This document shows positions 45,001 to 60,000 of a stretch of 64,000 bases of DNA, in pieces (positions within the stretch are counted from its first letter, which is position 1; each line of letters begins with the position of its first letter). Both the position numbers and the translations under genes were made by a program. Source of the DNA: Hyposmocoma kahamanoa (Eukaryota > Arthropoda > Insecta > Lepidoptera > Cosmopterigidae). Location: contig NW_020653333.1 of the NCBI RefSeq assembly GCF_003589595.1, forward strand, positions 2,067,429 to 2,131,428, in the 5' to 3' direction. Below the pieces are notes generated by a model. The model was not told the DNA's origin. It was given only the letters and a program-made list of their open reading frames with translations, and made no database searches.

Positions 45001-48000
45001 CGATTAGACTGGCCTGCCGGCTCGCCCGACTTAAACCCAATAGAGCACGCGTGGGATGCTCTTAAACGAGCAGTATGGAACCGTGAGCCACGTCCCCAGA
45101 CAGTTCCAGAGCTCAGGGAAGCCGCTATTGAAGAATGGGATAGGTTACCCCAGGAAATGCTGGATAACTTGATCCTCAGCATGCCCAGGAGGATCTTCGC
45201 ATGTATTCGAGCCAGGAGAGGAGTTATTTTATATTGAATTCACACCTTTTAATAATAAATTGTTGTTTAAGTTTAATTAAACAGTCATTTTCTTTCTATG
45301 AAATTTCTATCACTATTACATTATGATTAATGGCTCAATTTTTAAAAATAAATAATAAAAAATAGTTTTATATTTTAATTTCAAACAGGGTATTCCTATT
45401 TAAAGAAAGCATACAACATAGATTTTTTCTTGATAAAGTTAAATTTAAAGAATTATAGGAGCTTATGCTATTGATCGCAAACTTTTTTTGATGTGTGTAG
45501 GAGAAGGAATAGTCTAACTTTTAATGAAAGTTAATATGGAGAACTAATAATTTCTTAAGTACATAGTACAGAAGGCTACTCTAAATTTTTATTCTACGTA
45601 GACGAAGTCGCGGTATATATACAAGTATATATAATTTCGAAGTAAATCTATGTGCTTGTTCTTGCATTGGGTTTAAACGACTTATTTTGCCGTCACTGTC
45701 ACCTGTGAGAAACTCCTTAAAGAAATTAGATTCACAAATTTCGATAATTTCAAATAGATCAATTTATATTACATTAAATATTGTTGGCTGTCTCTTTTGA
45801 TTTTTTTAATGATTTCTAATTTAGTTGCCTCCTGTTTATAACTTCAGGTACACGGTAAGGGTTTTATTCTATTTCATTTTCTGTCACATAACCTTATTTT
45901 TGTTTACTGCTGTACTATTAGCGATTGGGGAGCCAGCAGGAGTGCCATAGCAGAGCACGTACCTAGTTTGGGCTCCCATCTCCCATATGTAAGCTCTATG
46001 TTCAACCCTTATATTTTGTACTTGTTGCAAGATAAGGATATGATTCTATTAGGACACACATTTATTAACTACCGTATAAAGTAAAACCAAGTTTCAACTC
46101 ACCATCGCTGCTGTTGTTGCTGGGCAGATGGGTGTCGCGCAGCCGCGGTCGTCGCCGCCAGTAGCGGAATTCGCGCGGCAGCGTGTAAGACCGCGGCAGG
46201 GAAATCTGAAGCATAGTTCAAAATAAACTCGAAAATCTTTAATTAAATTTTTTTATTGAATTGATATTCAATTATTTTTAGTGAAATTACTCCACTACTT
46301 TGTTATAATTATTAATACAAAGATCGAACACTCAGAAAAAAATCCTTCGATCCGGTCGGATTCGAACCAACGTCTTCTTGCATACCGTGCCAGACGCTAT
46401 ACCAACTAAGCCACGGAACGAACCAACGGACCTCACGAATTTTTCTATGTGCTTGCGTCGTGTCTTTGTACTTCGAAAATCTTTGTTTCATAATTAATAA
46501 TAATTCTTTATTTCGGACCATAAAACGTTAGTTCGTACGTTCTTAACTTGCACTATCCAATGTTTCAGGATAGGACAATCATACTGCCGTTTCGCTAACT
46601 TTTTTCTTTTTTTTTACGCACACACTCAACATAGCCCCGCACTAGGGAAACACCGTGTCGCGGGTGCCATGGACACACAAACACAAATTACACCCAAACT
46701 CACGAGAGAAATAAATGTAGGCCATACACAAATTTCTCCCGACCCCGGAATCGAACCTGAGACCTCTGCGTGGCATGGTAACCGTTCGGCCACGGAGGCA
46801 GTTATATATAATATATAACTAAAACGCGTCTGAAGTGACAAAATATTTTTTTCAGATGCCATAAAAAGTCAATAACCCAGTTTTGAATATTGAAATTGTT
46901 TGATGATATTTCACCTACACGTCAATAGGTTAGTTTCTTTTATTTTTTTCCCATCCTCTAAGATTAGTTCCGACAAGTCGAACACGTTAATTAATTTTAA
47001 CTGTTTTTAAAAGAGACTTTTGTGTTCTATCTTTTGCTATTTAAATTGGATGTTTGAACATTAGCCGCGTTTCGGTTAGTGGACGGCAGCATACCTTCCC
47101 GCTATAGCATAGTACCACAGACTACTTTGAGCCTCACGCGTCTCATCAGCGAGACAATCGTTTTGCGCATGATGGCCTGGAAGCTGTCCGTGTGAACCAC
47201 CGCAAACATACCCGTCTTAGATAAGCAAGAGTGGATTGCATGCGAAAGCGATGCACGTCTCTAGTGCGCCGGGTGCGAGCTAGTCTTATTCTAGGCTCGA
47301 TAGCGAACAGCCTCGATTGTCCGTACATGATTTTGTGATTTTTTTTATAACACCAAGTGACGGGACGGACAAGTCTTGCGCCTGCTGGTAAGCGACACGC
47401 CTATCCATAACAGTTGCAGTGCTGCCTTCCTTGTTATAACTAACGTATTTGCTTTTCGGTAACTTTCGAGATATTGGCTTCTTTTTTTGCTAGTAAAGAA
47501 TATCAGTGATTGATTGTACTTAAAAATATAACTCAAAATAAATAAGAAATAAAAAACCGATTAGAGGGGGTTGTACCTAGATCTCGTTTCGCTGATCCCA
47601 GATTATGTTAATAACTTAATTTCGTTAGCAATGTCGATTACGTCGGTTATAATAAGAAGGACAGAGTGCCACTCAGTACCACTGCGTCCGTCATCCTGAG
47701 ACATAAGTTGAAACTATTTTTTCCGATAGCCTGTCTACATTCGGCACGGCGCACGACTTTTTTTGATGACAGTTACCTGTTATTATATAAAAAAGTCTAA
47801 GATTTAAATGTTCCTTACATTATTTATTTATAGCCATTAAGAAGCCATTTTCGTCATTAATTGACGATGAATTAGGTAGGTACGGCTTTTCGCAAGAAAC
47901 GTTTATAAAAAAAGTCTCTGATTCGTCGGCGAATACTTCACTCAAAAAAAGCGCATCTAACTCGTCGGTTCCAGGCATACTGTGTACGATATTTCTGTAG

Positions 48001-51000
48001 TTTAGTTAATTTCTTTCTTCTTTTATTTAATTTCTCCTTGGAGGATGTACTTTATACGGCAAGCCATATACGCGGCCGGATACAACCCGAGAAGTGGGTG
48101 AACGTGTCACTCATCTAGGCTCTGAGGTCGATGACACTACTTGGGTACCCGAGGCCGGAAGGCGACTATGGGATCGGCCGAGAAGGCCAATGCTTTCGTT
48201 TCGTTAGTTTTGGGAGGTTTTAGTGGGTTCAATGACGACCGGGAGCAGATGAGGAATTTGGAGGAGGCCTTTGGTCAGTAGTGAGATACAATAGGTTAAT
48301 AAAAAAACATACCTGACTATCGATATCGCTGGGCGGTCTGGGTGTTTCTCTGGCAGGCGCTTCTGGGCTGGACTCCTCACCACTGCTACCACCGCCTTCC
48401 TCTTTCTTTCTACTCCTGTATAATAGATAATAAATATTTTATGAATAACATTAAAATTAAACCATAAATCGATTTTTTTTAAATAGCGACCTGTCTCAAA
48501 TCTACTCTTCTTTCTTATTATTGACCAAAATACAGGAAAAATAATTATTTACTAATTACAAGCTTCACTCACAAAAGCCCTTCCGGCTTTATCCGCGGCG
48601 AAGGAGTTCACTCTATTTAAGTAAAGATACAAGATAATAGAGCAAAAATCTTTAAAAAAACTTACTTAATTACTTCTAGAAAGGTACAAAAACATGCTCA
48701 CTTACATGTGCATATAATAACAATTACGCAATTTATAAAAAAAAGTTATATGTTCAGTTTTAAAAAAATGTTTCTTAATGTATGATTTATAGTGTTTGTT
48801 GTTTTGATAATTACATATAAATTCCTCACTCATTTTGTTCATTAATGCAGGTAACAAATATTTCCAATTTATTTTTCCATAATAACTAATTCGGTGGAAG
48901 CACCTTGTAAATTATCAAATTTGTCAAATAATAATGAATGAATGAAATATTCTTTATTGCACATTAAAACTTACAATGACAACATAGAACAACAATGTAA
49001 TCGCAGAGTAAGATAATGTACAATAGGCGGCTTTATTGCTAAGTAGCAAATTGCTACCAGGCAGCTTTAGGGTAGAAATTTAACACAAAGGTTTAAATTT
49101 AAATTATTAATACAAAGGTCGAACACAAAAAAAAATTCATTTGATCCGGTTGGATTCGTACCAGCGTTTTCAGCATACAAGGCCGACGCTCTCCCAACTA
49201 AGCTACGGAACGAACCAGTGGATCCAACGAATTTTTATATGTGCTGTGCTTTGTTTTTGGCATTTTAACGACTTTTTGCCGTAGCGCCATCTGTGAGCGA
49301 TCTATGAAAGTTTTTCTCCACTCAGTCAAGGTACCTTTACAGCTACCAGCGGCTGACTAGAAAAGTCGCTTTAATAATTGTAATATAATGTATAATTGTA
49401 ATATAAAAAGATTATTGACTATCACAACCATTGACTTATAATTATATGGACGTCGGGTCCGCGCTAAAAAGTGTCCGCACTTGTAAGGCGCTAAAATCGT
49501 ATACAGAGCGCGACACTCCGCTTTAGTCTTCATTTGTTCTACGGACAGCGCGATACTGCGATGACATAACAATTTAAATTTCGAATAGGTTGACTTGGGA
49601 CATTTTTTTCGTGGTTTTTGTATTAGACCCGTCGTCCATTTATTTGTAAGTCAATGATCACAACGAGTAATTTCACAAAAGAAAATAATTGAATATCATG
49701 GTAGTAAAATATTAGTAAATAAACTGAAGTTTGTCAATCTTTTTAGACATTTGTGATCGTGTTTGATGCAGTCGATGGAAATCTAGACGGGCTGCGTTTT
49801 TGACAAACAAAAATGACCGTATGTTGGCATGCTTGTCAAACAAAAGGTAGGTTGTCGCCTTTAGAATAATCTTACCTTTCGATACCGCCAATCATCGAGT
49901 ATATAACCAGAAATAGAGACGAAATAAGGGCCATCCATTCCTGGCAACTCATCAGGCAAATGGGCCTTATATCACTTTTAAATATCAACTCTCTTTTGCA
50001 AATATCAAATCACAAATTATAAAACTGAAATAGTACAGCGCCAACAACTGACCTGTGTGTACGTCTCCGTATATTCCAAAAATATTCTGTAATTATTGTA
50101 ATAAAGATAATATGTGTAACAATGGGGGCTGTTCCATTAGGTGATGGTGGTGTGGGAAAAACAGCAAAACATCTAATTACAAAACAAACGGAATCACATT
50201 TCATCCGTAATTAGATATGTAATTTTGCAATTTTCGTCCATTATAGCAAAGGTCAAGTTAAACTGGTCGATTTGAAGTGAAACGGGGTTGACGGGTTTCG
50301 TCAATTGTTTCGAATTCGGTCTGGTCAATCGGAGCACAGTTATCACAGTAATGATTTGGCAGAATAGTTTTTAAACAAATTAAATGACATTTTGTCTCTA
50401 TTTCTGGTATATGTACTCGATGTTCCCGAATTTAGTGAAATAAAATATGGAAACAAAGAACAAAATTGTCTATAGAGAGACTATGACTGGTTTAGAAGTA
50501 ATATAGTTAATCACCGGGTTTAAATTATATTTATTCCAAATACTCACGTATAAGGCGGACCCCAATGACAGCAGACCTGTCGATTGCATCCCTCCAAATA
50601 GTGAGGCGCTAATAAAATTTCCGGCGTGCGGCACCTCTGCATTTTCCTATCTTTCTTCCCTCCCAGTCCTCCGTAAAATACCCTCTCGCAATTCTGTCCG
50701 TACTGATTACAACTTTCGTAAGCATTTCTAATACTATCTATACTTTGCACATTTGACAGCGCGTTGTGCAACGCAGATACGTACTGGTCTTTCGATTCGT
50801 ATTTAAAATTCTGATTTTCGCAATAACTAGAATATTCACCCAAATTCTGCCTTTCTTCTGGATATATTGAATTGGTCTGTACGATTCTGGGCTTGTCAAT
50901 ATCGTAGTTGTTAGTCACATCTGGTATGTTATAATTTCTGGGGCTGTTTGTTACGTTTCTGGGACTATTGCACCCGTTCTCGTAACGGGTTTCTGTTATT

Positions 51001-54000
51001 AAATAATTTGGTGATCTTATCGGTGTGCGGTTGATATCATTGCGTAGGTTAGTTGGGTTTTCGTAGAAAGTTCTGGGGTTTTCGTATTTTAGTCTGCGAA
51101 GTTTCACATCGTTTAGATCTGATGCGTTTTCGTTTTGGAAATTTTGAACAGTGTAATCGGGCTTTATTTCTGTGTAAGTAGGGTATATGTTACAAGTGTG
51201 GGGTATGGGGTAGTTTTGGTAGGCAGGAGCGGGTAGGGGTATGGCGGGTGTTGCCGGTGTGGTGGTGGCGTGTGTTTTGGCTCGAGGTATGGGGGCTCTT
51301 TGCAGACTGGAGTATATTTCGTGTGGTGCGGGGGTGGTACGGGCAAGTTTGCCCTGTTTGATTTCTTCTTCAATGACGCGAAGTTCGGCGAGTTGTTTTT
51401 GTTTTTTCTCTTGCAGTTTCTGCTGTATGTTCACGCGTGAGCCTACGCTTGAACCCTCGTTCTCTGATGAACCACCCTGGAAGTAATTAATCAGTAATTT
51501 ATAGCTAATTTACGTGTGAAAACAAAGGTTGTATAAAAGTTGACATGTAATAACAAAACAGTACAGAGTACTAAAAAAACCCGACCTCAAAAGTCATTCA
51601 TCCCCTAGTTCAAAAAAGGAGGAGGTAATAATAACAATTTATTATTGATAGAAAGATCGAACAAGCATAAAAAAAAATGCATTATTTATTATTTATTATT
51701 AGAATTTAAAAAGGTATACAATATACTTAACTAAACATAGTCCTACAAAACTGTATAATATACAGTTTGACTGCAGGACGTTTGACTAAACAAGTCCCAA
51801 TTGAGCAAAAAGTTACAAACTGTACTCAATGCGGTTTAAAATACTTAAATAATATAATAAAAAAAATAATAAAAAATAAAAAAAAAATCAATTTTTTTTT
51901 ACACCTTGTATTATAGTTGTTATCAATCGTACACAACAAAGAATCACGAGACAGTACAAAATATTTATGTTGTAAACTAACCGGAAGAATTTATTTTTCG
52001 ATCCAGCTGGATCCGAACTCCCAACTGAGCTGAGACTTACATGGTGATTGTGAGCGGCTGGAAGGGGCCTCCTCCAGAAAGCCGAAGCGGGGGCGGGGGC
52101 GACGGCGGCAGGCGGCGGCACGAAAGACGTCGGCTTCTTCTTCTTTCGGCCCCCGGCGGGGTTCGCGAATCGGCAGTTGAACACACCTGGGATCGCTGCG
52201 TTGTCTGCTTGACCCAATTGCTTACCTGTCCGCAAAATTCAATACAGTTTTTGTGGGTTTCGGCTTCTGTCTCACTGAGGACAATTCTGCTAGTGTTCGG
52301 GTTGAAAGATACACGGTATGTGACAAATCGATACCTCGTATGAACTTTATTTTTTGGTCATTTTCTGTTATTTCTGTAAACAGCCATATTTATTTAATAA
52401 TATAATATTAGTAAATAAATATGATAAATATATGATAAATATAACGGTAGATCCTAAGAAATTACGGTGTATCGGGTCAGAAAAAAAAACAGCGTAATTA
52501 CGGTATATTACACTTTCAATAGTGTAACTTTTCCGAAATAAGCTTTTATGAATAAATAACGCACACACTCAACATAGTCCCCCCCGCACTAGGGAAACCT
52601 TGTGTCGCGGGTGCCATGGACATACTCATAGACAACCTCAAATTACACCCAAACTTGCGAGGGAAATAAATGTACGCCATACAAATATTTCTCCCGACCC
52701 GGGAATCGAACCTGCGACCTTTGCGTAGCAGTCCGGCATGGTAGAGTATACTAGCATACTTTATCTTCAATTTGGGCAAAAAATAATAATTATAAATGCA
52801 TAATTTACTTTTCATTCTAAAGGAAAATTTGAATTATAATAAAAAAAATGAATTGAACATTTACAAAAATGAGGAGATGTATTATTAAAGTTAGCCTAAA
52901 TCTGATCATTTTTATAAATCAACGACAGTTAAATACAATTTTCTGTAAATACCTCTTCATTTTTATAAATATGTTGATTTAATCTTTTAAGCATTTCCTC
53001 GTCAGGCTTAAAATTGACGCAGCTTGTCCATGCCGTTGGATAAACTGCTGCGTTAAAAGATTCCCTTTTATGGAGCGGGTTATTATTAATTTAACCGCAT
53101 ATATCGATCTCGCACCTCCTTAATTGAGTTTTACTACAAGATTTTGTCACCGTTGTCATGCGTCGACGGTATAGAGTACGGTGTATTTACCGTAATTACG
53201 GTGCACATGGCAACACTGATTAGAGGTATCGATACTCCCTTGCAAATGTCCATAAACGATGGGTACTTGCCATAAGGTGCATATTCGGCGGTTTACACAG
53301 AAAAAAAACAAATAAAAAACACTTACCCTTTTTGTTCTGCGACGACGCGTTCGTGCTATTAGTGCCTTGTTGGTTCTCTCCGAGCATATAGCCCAGTCTC
53401 CGTACGTGAAAATATCTGAAAAACGAAACACGCCGGTTTAAGTGGACAGTGCATTAGAAAACTTAATTAAAAATTAAGAAAAAATGTTGTCTAGTCTGCG
53501 AAATTCATAAAAAATACTTTTATTGCTACCTTAAAGTTTTAAATATTGTATCATTGCGCACAATACTAAAAATGGCCTACAACCAATTTTTCTAAATTAT
53601 TTATTTATTGAGCATTGACTACAGAAAAATTGGCTATAAAAAGGTAACAAATAATTAAGAAAGTCAAAACGTAATATACTAAAACTAATAATCGAGGTAC
53701 AGAGTACTAAAAAATCGACCACAAAAGTCATTCATCCTCTTGTTTGCCACCCTTAGAGGTGGGATATTTTCTTCAAATTTAAATGGGGCCACTGTTGAGG
53801 TACCCTCTTTCTAATAGAAAAGAATCAACAAATCGGTTCGCAAATGAGTTATCGCGCAATAATCATATTTACAAAAAAAATATTTATTTAATATTTCAAT
53901 TAAGAACCTCCCGTCTCTGTCTCTGTAGTCGGTTAAAATCTCGCCATTTTAGTGCCATACAGCCAAGTTGTTTTAAAAAGGTCTATGGATAGAAAAAAAA

Positions 54001-57000
54001 AACTAAAGTTTTATTGTTTTACTTTAAATGGCACTAGAAAAAGTGACTTACCTATGCACAATGCATATTCGCTTTACCGCCTATTAATAACTTATTTTGT
54101 AAGCATATTTTTATTATGTCCCGGGTAAGGGTTCAATTCCCGGTAGGACCAAATTGGGAAATTAACTTTCTACATTGGTTTTGAATTTCATAGTCTGGTA
54201 CATTATGATTTATTCACAATGCGAATTTTGTGTAATTGACACGACATACCTATAGTAAAGCAGCATGAATCCGACGCCGGCGAGGAAGGCTGCGGCGGCG
54301 GCGGCGGCTGTGTGCGCCGGCGGCGGCCGCGCCGCACGCCCCGACCAGTACCAGGCCATCACCAGCACCCAGTTCTCCACGCACATCACCACGTAGAAAG
54401 TCACCTGCGGAGAATATTAGGAACACATTTTCACAAGTCGTTGAAAGACCAAGTACAAAGACACGACGCAAGCACATAGAAAAATTCGTGAGGTCCGTTG
54501 GTTCGTTCCGTGGCTTAGTTGGTATAGCGTCTGGCACGGTATGCAAGAAGACGTCGGTTCGAATCCGACCGGATCGAAGGAATTTTTTCTGAGTGTTCGA
54601 TCTTTGTATTAATAATTATAACAAACTAGTGAAATAATTTCACCAAAAATAATTGAATATCAATTCAAAAAAAATTTAATTAACACATTTTTATTCAAGG
54701 TTCAAAAACACCACCTCAGAACACGCTGCTGTTTTTAGGGTTTTTTTTTATTTAGGGTTGGAACCCTGAAGGACTTTTATTTTCTCCGTTTTGGCTTGGT
54801 ACATTGTCAGGATCTTTTGTGAGTGGGTAAAGGACACGTCTGGTGTTCTACCTAAATACATAACTCAATTTCACTTGAGGTGTGGGTTGGTTCTTGTTTG
54901 CATAACTATGTCCAATTTTGGTATTACACAAAAAAAACATCCACAGTGGCGCCACAGCAGCGCTTCTAATAAGAGTCTAATTTGAAGGTGCCCTGGGTGA
55001 TGTTTTAGAGATAGCAAAATTTTAAGTACATTGTTAATAGCGCTCAAAAAACTGAATAAAACTGTACATAAACCAATAATAATTATATTAATACAAACAT
55101 CGAACACAGAAAAAAATCCTTCGATCCGGCTGGATTCGAATCAACGTCTTCTAGCAACCGTGTCAGACGCTATCCCAACTAAGCCACGGAGCGACCCAGT
55201 GGACCTTACGAATTTTTGTATGTGTTTGTTGTAGATCTTTGTTTGGATTTTTTAACGACTTTTTTTGTCGGAGCGCCATCTGTTAGAAATCTAATTCTTC
55301 ACTCAGCCAGTATTTAACTACAATAACACATAATTTAATTTAATATCTGCATTATAGTTGTGCTAGTTTGCATTTATGATAAGTCATTTATACGGTTATG
55401 TTCTATGGTTTTTTTTCTTAAACCTAGTGATGTCCAGCAAGCAACAAGATAGTACTATTATGTGATTAAAAAATATATGTAGTATGGTATAGTTCATAAG
55501 ACTACTTACTCGTGTTATGTTAATTTTGCCGAAAAAAAATTAACAAATGATTTAAGTAACTAGAAAATTCTCAAAACTTGTATGGGTAAAGTAAACATTT
55601 TATTTGGTAACACTGTATGTTGCACTCACTGCATATTGCACATCAATACAAGTGCCTTGTATGCGTCTTGTTGTTTGTTGTTTCTGTACTTCGTGATCTC
55701 AGACGGATTTGTCTACTTCTAAATTTCTATACTATTTTAATAACTAGTACCATGCCGGAATTAATGATACTAATTAAAGTGGACGTTTTACGACCTTTAT
55801 TATACTTGTAAACAAGCTCACTGGTTACGACTATAAAACTATCTGTCACAAAAAGGGGTTACTGTCTTGGCTCGACTATAGTTTGTTATAATTAATTATG
55901 AATACAATGATCGAATACTTAAAAAAATCCTTCGATCGAAGGAAACCAGCATCTCCTAGCAAACCGTGTCAGACGCTATGCCAATACGAGTAATTTCACA
56001 AAAAATGCAGGTGTGTCTTTTTTCCACTAAACAGAGTTCCTTTCACATGACTCCGACTTTTCGTGATATGAGCGGCTAGGGAGCGGAATTCCCTTGAATA
56101 CTTGTTTCCCGAGCGCTATAACTTGGACCTTTCAAGGCGATAGTGTATAGGCATTATTTAAGTGTGCATGCTATATCCTCGACTTCATCGTCACTTTCCA
56201 TCAGGTGAGATGGAGGTCAAACGCGCACTTATTTTTTATATATAAAAAGAGTATTGCGAATAGATAATATTGGAGATATTAGGCAAGTAAAAACTTAACT
56301 GCCTCTGTGGCCGAACGGTTACCATGCTGGTCTGCCACGCAGAGGTCCCAGGTTCGATTCTCGGGCTGGGAGAAATATTTGTCTGGCCTACATTTATTTA
56401 TCTCGTGAGTTTGGGTGTAATTTGTAGTTGTCTAGTTGTCAGTATGTTGAGTGTGTGCGTTATTTATTTATTAAGTAAAAACATCCAAATAATTTAAAAA
56501 AGTTGTTTACATTGTCTGAGTCAGGTTGTTTTTGTCAAAATTGTAACTTCATGCATTAGTGATGTAAAGACAGACTTGCAAGGCTTGCTACAATAGTAAA
56601 AGAACGACTTACCATCTTTTGTCTATGGTTAAGCTCCTGTAGATTGACGTAAGCGAAAACGTAGACGCAAGCGATGAGCGCGGAGAGACACGCTTTTCGA
56701 GGCCGCGAAATGCGCTCGCCGTGAAACACATTCTTGGGGGATATTAGCCATAAGAACATTGAAACCCAATGGAGACCTGTGTGGAAAATTGTTAAGCTTG
56801 TATTTTTTATTAGTGCCTTAATTGTACCTCCACAAGGTCCTAATTAATCAGGTTAACCTATAGTCGCATAAAACAGTTTTTGATAACATTATCAATAATA
56901 CTCTGTATTAAATAAACTATTAGACTTAGAATAATAACGCATAGAATGATAGTTTCATATCAAACGAACTGTCACAAGTGAGGCAAAAACCAAATTCAGG

Positions 57001-60000
57001 TAGGCGTAAGCAACTTGTAACTACGCTCGTCGGCACGCACACAAATATACAAATAATGATGCCATGGAATAACATTTCCCTCAAAAGTGGGGAAATTGTA
57101 TCTTGCTTAACTCATCATTAAGTTAAAGGTGCCTACAGATTTGCCCGACATTGTCGATCAGGTGCCTACAGATGTGCTCGGTTTTGTCGATGAAAAACGA
57201 ATATAGCACTTATTTGTAAATCCAAGATGGCGGACACGATTTTTCAAAATATGCTATATGGGTATCCTTTTCGAGGTATTTGGGGATGCTCATTACGAAT
57301 ATGGCACTCATTTCNNNNNNNNNNTCATTTCTAAATCCAAGATGGCGGGCACGATTTTTTCAAAAAAATGCTATGTGGGTATCGTTTTCGAGGTATTTGG
57401 GGATGCTCAATGTGAATATGGCACTATTTGTAAATCCAAGATGGCGGGCACGATTTTTCAAATAATGGCAAGTTGGGTATCGTTTTCGAGGTATTTGGGG
57501 GTGCTCATTACGAATATTGCTCTTGTTTGAACTGTCGTGTTTGCCATCTTGGATTTAGAAATGAGTGCCATATTTGTATTGAACATTCCCAAACATCTCG
57601 AAAACGATACCCAACTTGCCATTATTCGAAAAATCGCGCCCGCATCTTGGATTTAGAAATAAGTGCCATATTCGAAACCTAAAACCGAAAATGCCATAAG
57701 CAAACATTAAAGAAAATAACTGTTAAAATAGATTAAAAAATCGCTTAAGAATGCTCCCCTTTTAAGAAAATAAAATATTTTAATATAAAATATTTCGCTT
57801 GAGTTACGAAAAGAAAGACATATAATAAGCTATCAAAGTTGTACTGGTGGTGCCAACACTATAGTAGAAACAAATATATAAGTACTGTAAATTTGTTGCA
57901 ATATGTGCTCCAATTCAAATAAAATTAAAATAAATAATTATTCAATAAAGCATGAACGCAGAGCCGTTAAAAGTATTATAAAATAATTAAGTGTCCCAAT
58001 CACTTACAGGAGTTAACGAAAACATTTAATGTTTATTAAAGTAAATATTAGTTCAAGATGCGCAAATAAATCTAAATTACAGGCACCACTAAAATTTACG
58101 TAATATAATTATTTTGATACAGAATAGCAAAATGGGGAGAAAAAAAATTCGTTACTTTGCAACACTTTCGTATCTTGTTGCCGCGAAATTATTTTTCTGT
58201 TTTAGTGAATATTTACATAAAAATATGAGTTGAAACGCAGTTAGTGTCTATTTTATGTTTGTCTGTTGTATTTTTACACCCATTTACCGCACATTTCGTC
58301 ATTTTTAGCAAAAAATTTTGGAGCTGTTCGCGGTGCAATATGACCTTGAGCACTAACAGCCCGCGCGCTCCTGAGACGCGTTTGGAACCCTCTAACTTGC
58401 CTCACTTAGCGTGTGCGGGCTAGGTTTCTATGCGTTATTATTCTAAGCTATTAGAATAAAAAATGCAGAAAGACGTTACGGTATTTCTAAAAAAAAAATT
58501 AATATAAAAAATGGCATAGGAGTATACGTTATTGAGGCTATCAGCGTAATGGTGGTGTGACCCACTTTTAATTCTTTTACCACAATATTTATTTATTATT
58601 TATTTTATTTCTGAGGGTACAAACAGCTTGTGTCACAATGTAATAAAAACTATATTAAGTAATTATAAGCAAAAACAGTAACCCTACTGCTGTTTACAAC
58701 AACATGTTTTAATGCCTAATTATGTACAGTTACATACACTGCTTTATCTACACACATATTATAAGCTCTCTGTGATGTGTTCAGGAACTGCATGTTACGG
58801 CTGGCGAAATGGCGGCAAATAAAAACTTTTTTCACGCATGTCACACAACCGTAGTTTTTATTTTTAATTCATAGACATACTAGAATCGGTACCAACCATC
58901 ATATCGTTCGATATCAAGTAACGTGTGAAATTGGCAAAATTGTTTGCTATTGACATTTCATTTTGAATAAAACTTCATTTCGACTGATATTAGAATATTT
59001 ATTATTATTTTATTATTGAGGCCCAATCAAATTGTTTTGTTTTTCAGAGATGTTCGAAATTTGAATGTAATAATAACATCGAATTCGATGTTAATAAGAA
59101 GCAATAATAACATTTTCACAGATAAGAAATTGTTCTAACAAAACAGTTTACCTTTATGCTGGTCGTAATTTGCGGTTTTTGAACACATTTACAGAGTTTT
59201 TGATATGTGTGTAGATAAAATGAATTAAATAATACTTTTTTAACGTATTTGATTTCTTAATCAAATCAAAATCGGAAAGAGCAGAAACTTTGTTAAAATT
59301 ATTGCTCGCACGCCGTAAAATAAGTGGAGAGGGAACTATGCTGACATTGTTAGATTTCTCGCGCGCTTTTGAAACGATTAATATTGCGTTACTCATTTCC
59401 AAACTTGCATATTATGGTTGTGACAGTGTTGCGTTGAGATGGTTTGTAAGTTACCTTAGTGATCGATCACAACGGGTCGAATTGTGCGATGTCAATGGAA
59501 AGAAAAGTCAATCTGCAGCTTCTTATGTACCTCAAGGGGTTCCACAAGGCTCCATATTAGGACCCATTCTATTCATTTTGTATAGTGCTGACATTTCCAA
59601 ATGCATAATAAATTGTAAATATCATCTTTACGCTGACGATCTTCAGGTGTATATTACATTCAGGCCAAGTGAAGCTTCTGTAGCGACACACAAGCTTAAT
59701 GAGGACCTAGACAGAATAGCAAGGTGGTCGAACCGTAATTGCTTGGTTTTAAACCCAGTGAAATCGAAATTCCTTGTGCTGGGTTCGAAAGCTCAAATAC
59801 GTAAAATTAAAAATCATAATCCAGTTGTGGCAATTGGGGGCGATTGCATAGCGCAAGTGTGTGAGGCGCGAAACTTGGGTATTTTGATGGACGGTGAATT
59901 AAAATTCGAAAACCATGTGGTTGACACGGCTAGAAATTGTTTTTATAGGTTAAAAGTCTTGTACCAAATACGTTCGTTCTTGAGTACAGATTTACGGATT

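Noticed and set aside
44489..45182. Extra frames on both strands within the Tc1 element
   Set aside because: All overlap the long transposase frame, which has the full catalytic triad.
52041..52343. A + strand gene reading MVIVSGWKGPPPESRS
   Set aside because: It is the antisense of the XKR exon 52041-52186, which joins in frame to both neighbouring exons.
56300..56375. Class II tRNA gene
   Set aside because: It is the head of a SINE-C copy, followed by the family's body sequence; other copies share it.
57258..57682. Open frames with repeated GIVFEVFGDAHYEYG-type peptides
   Set aside because: They arise from the tandem array and run through the N gap; no start, no homology.
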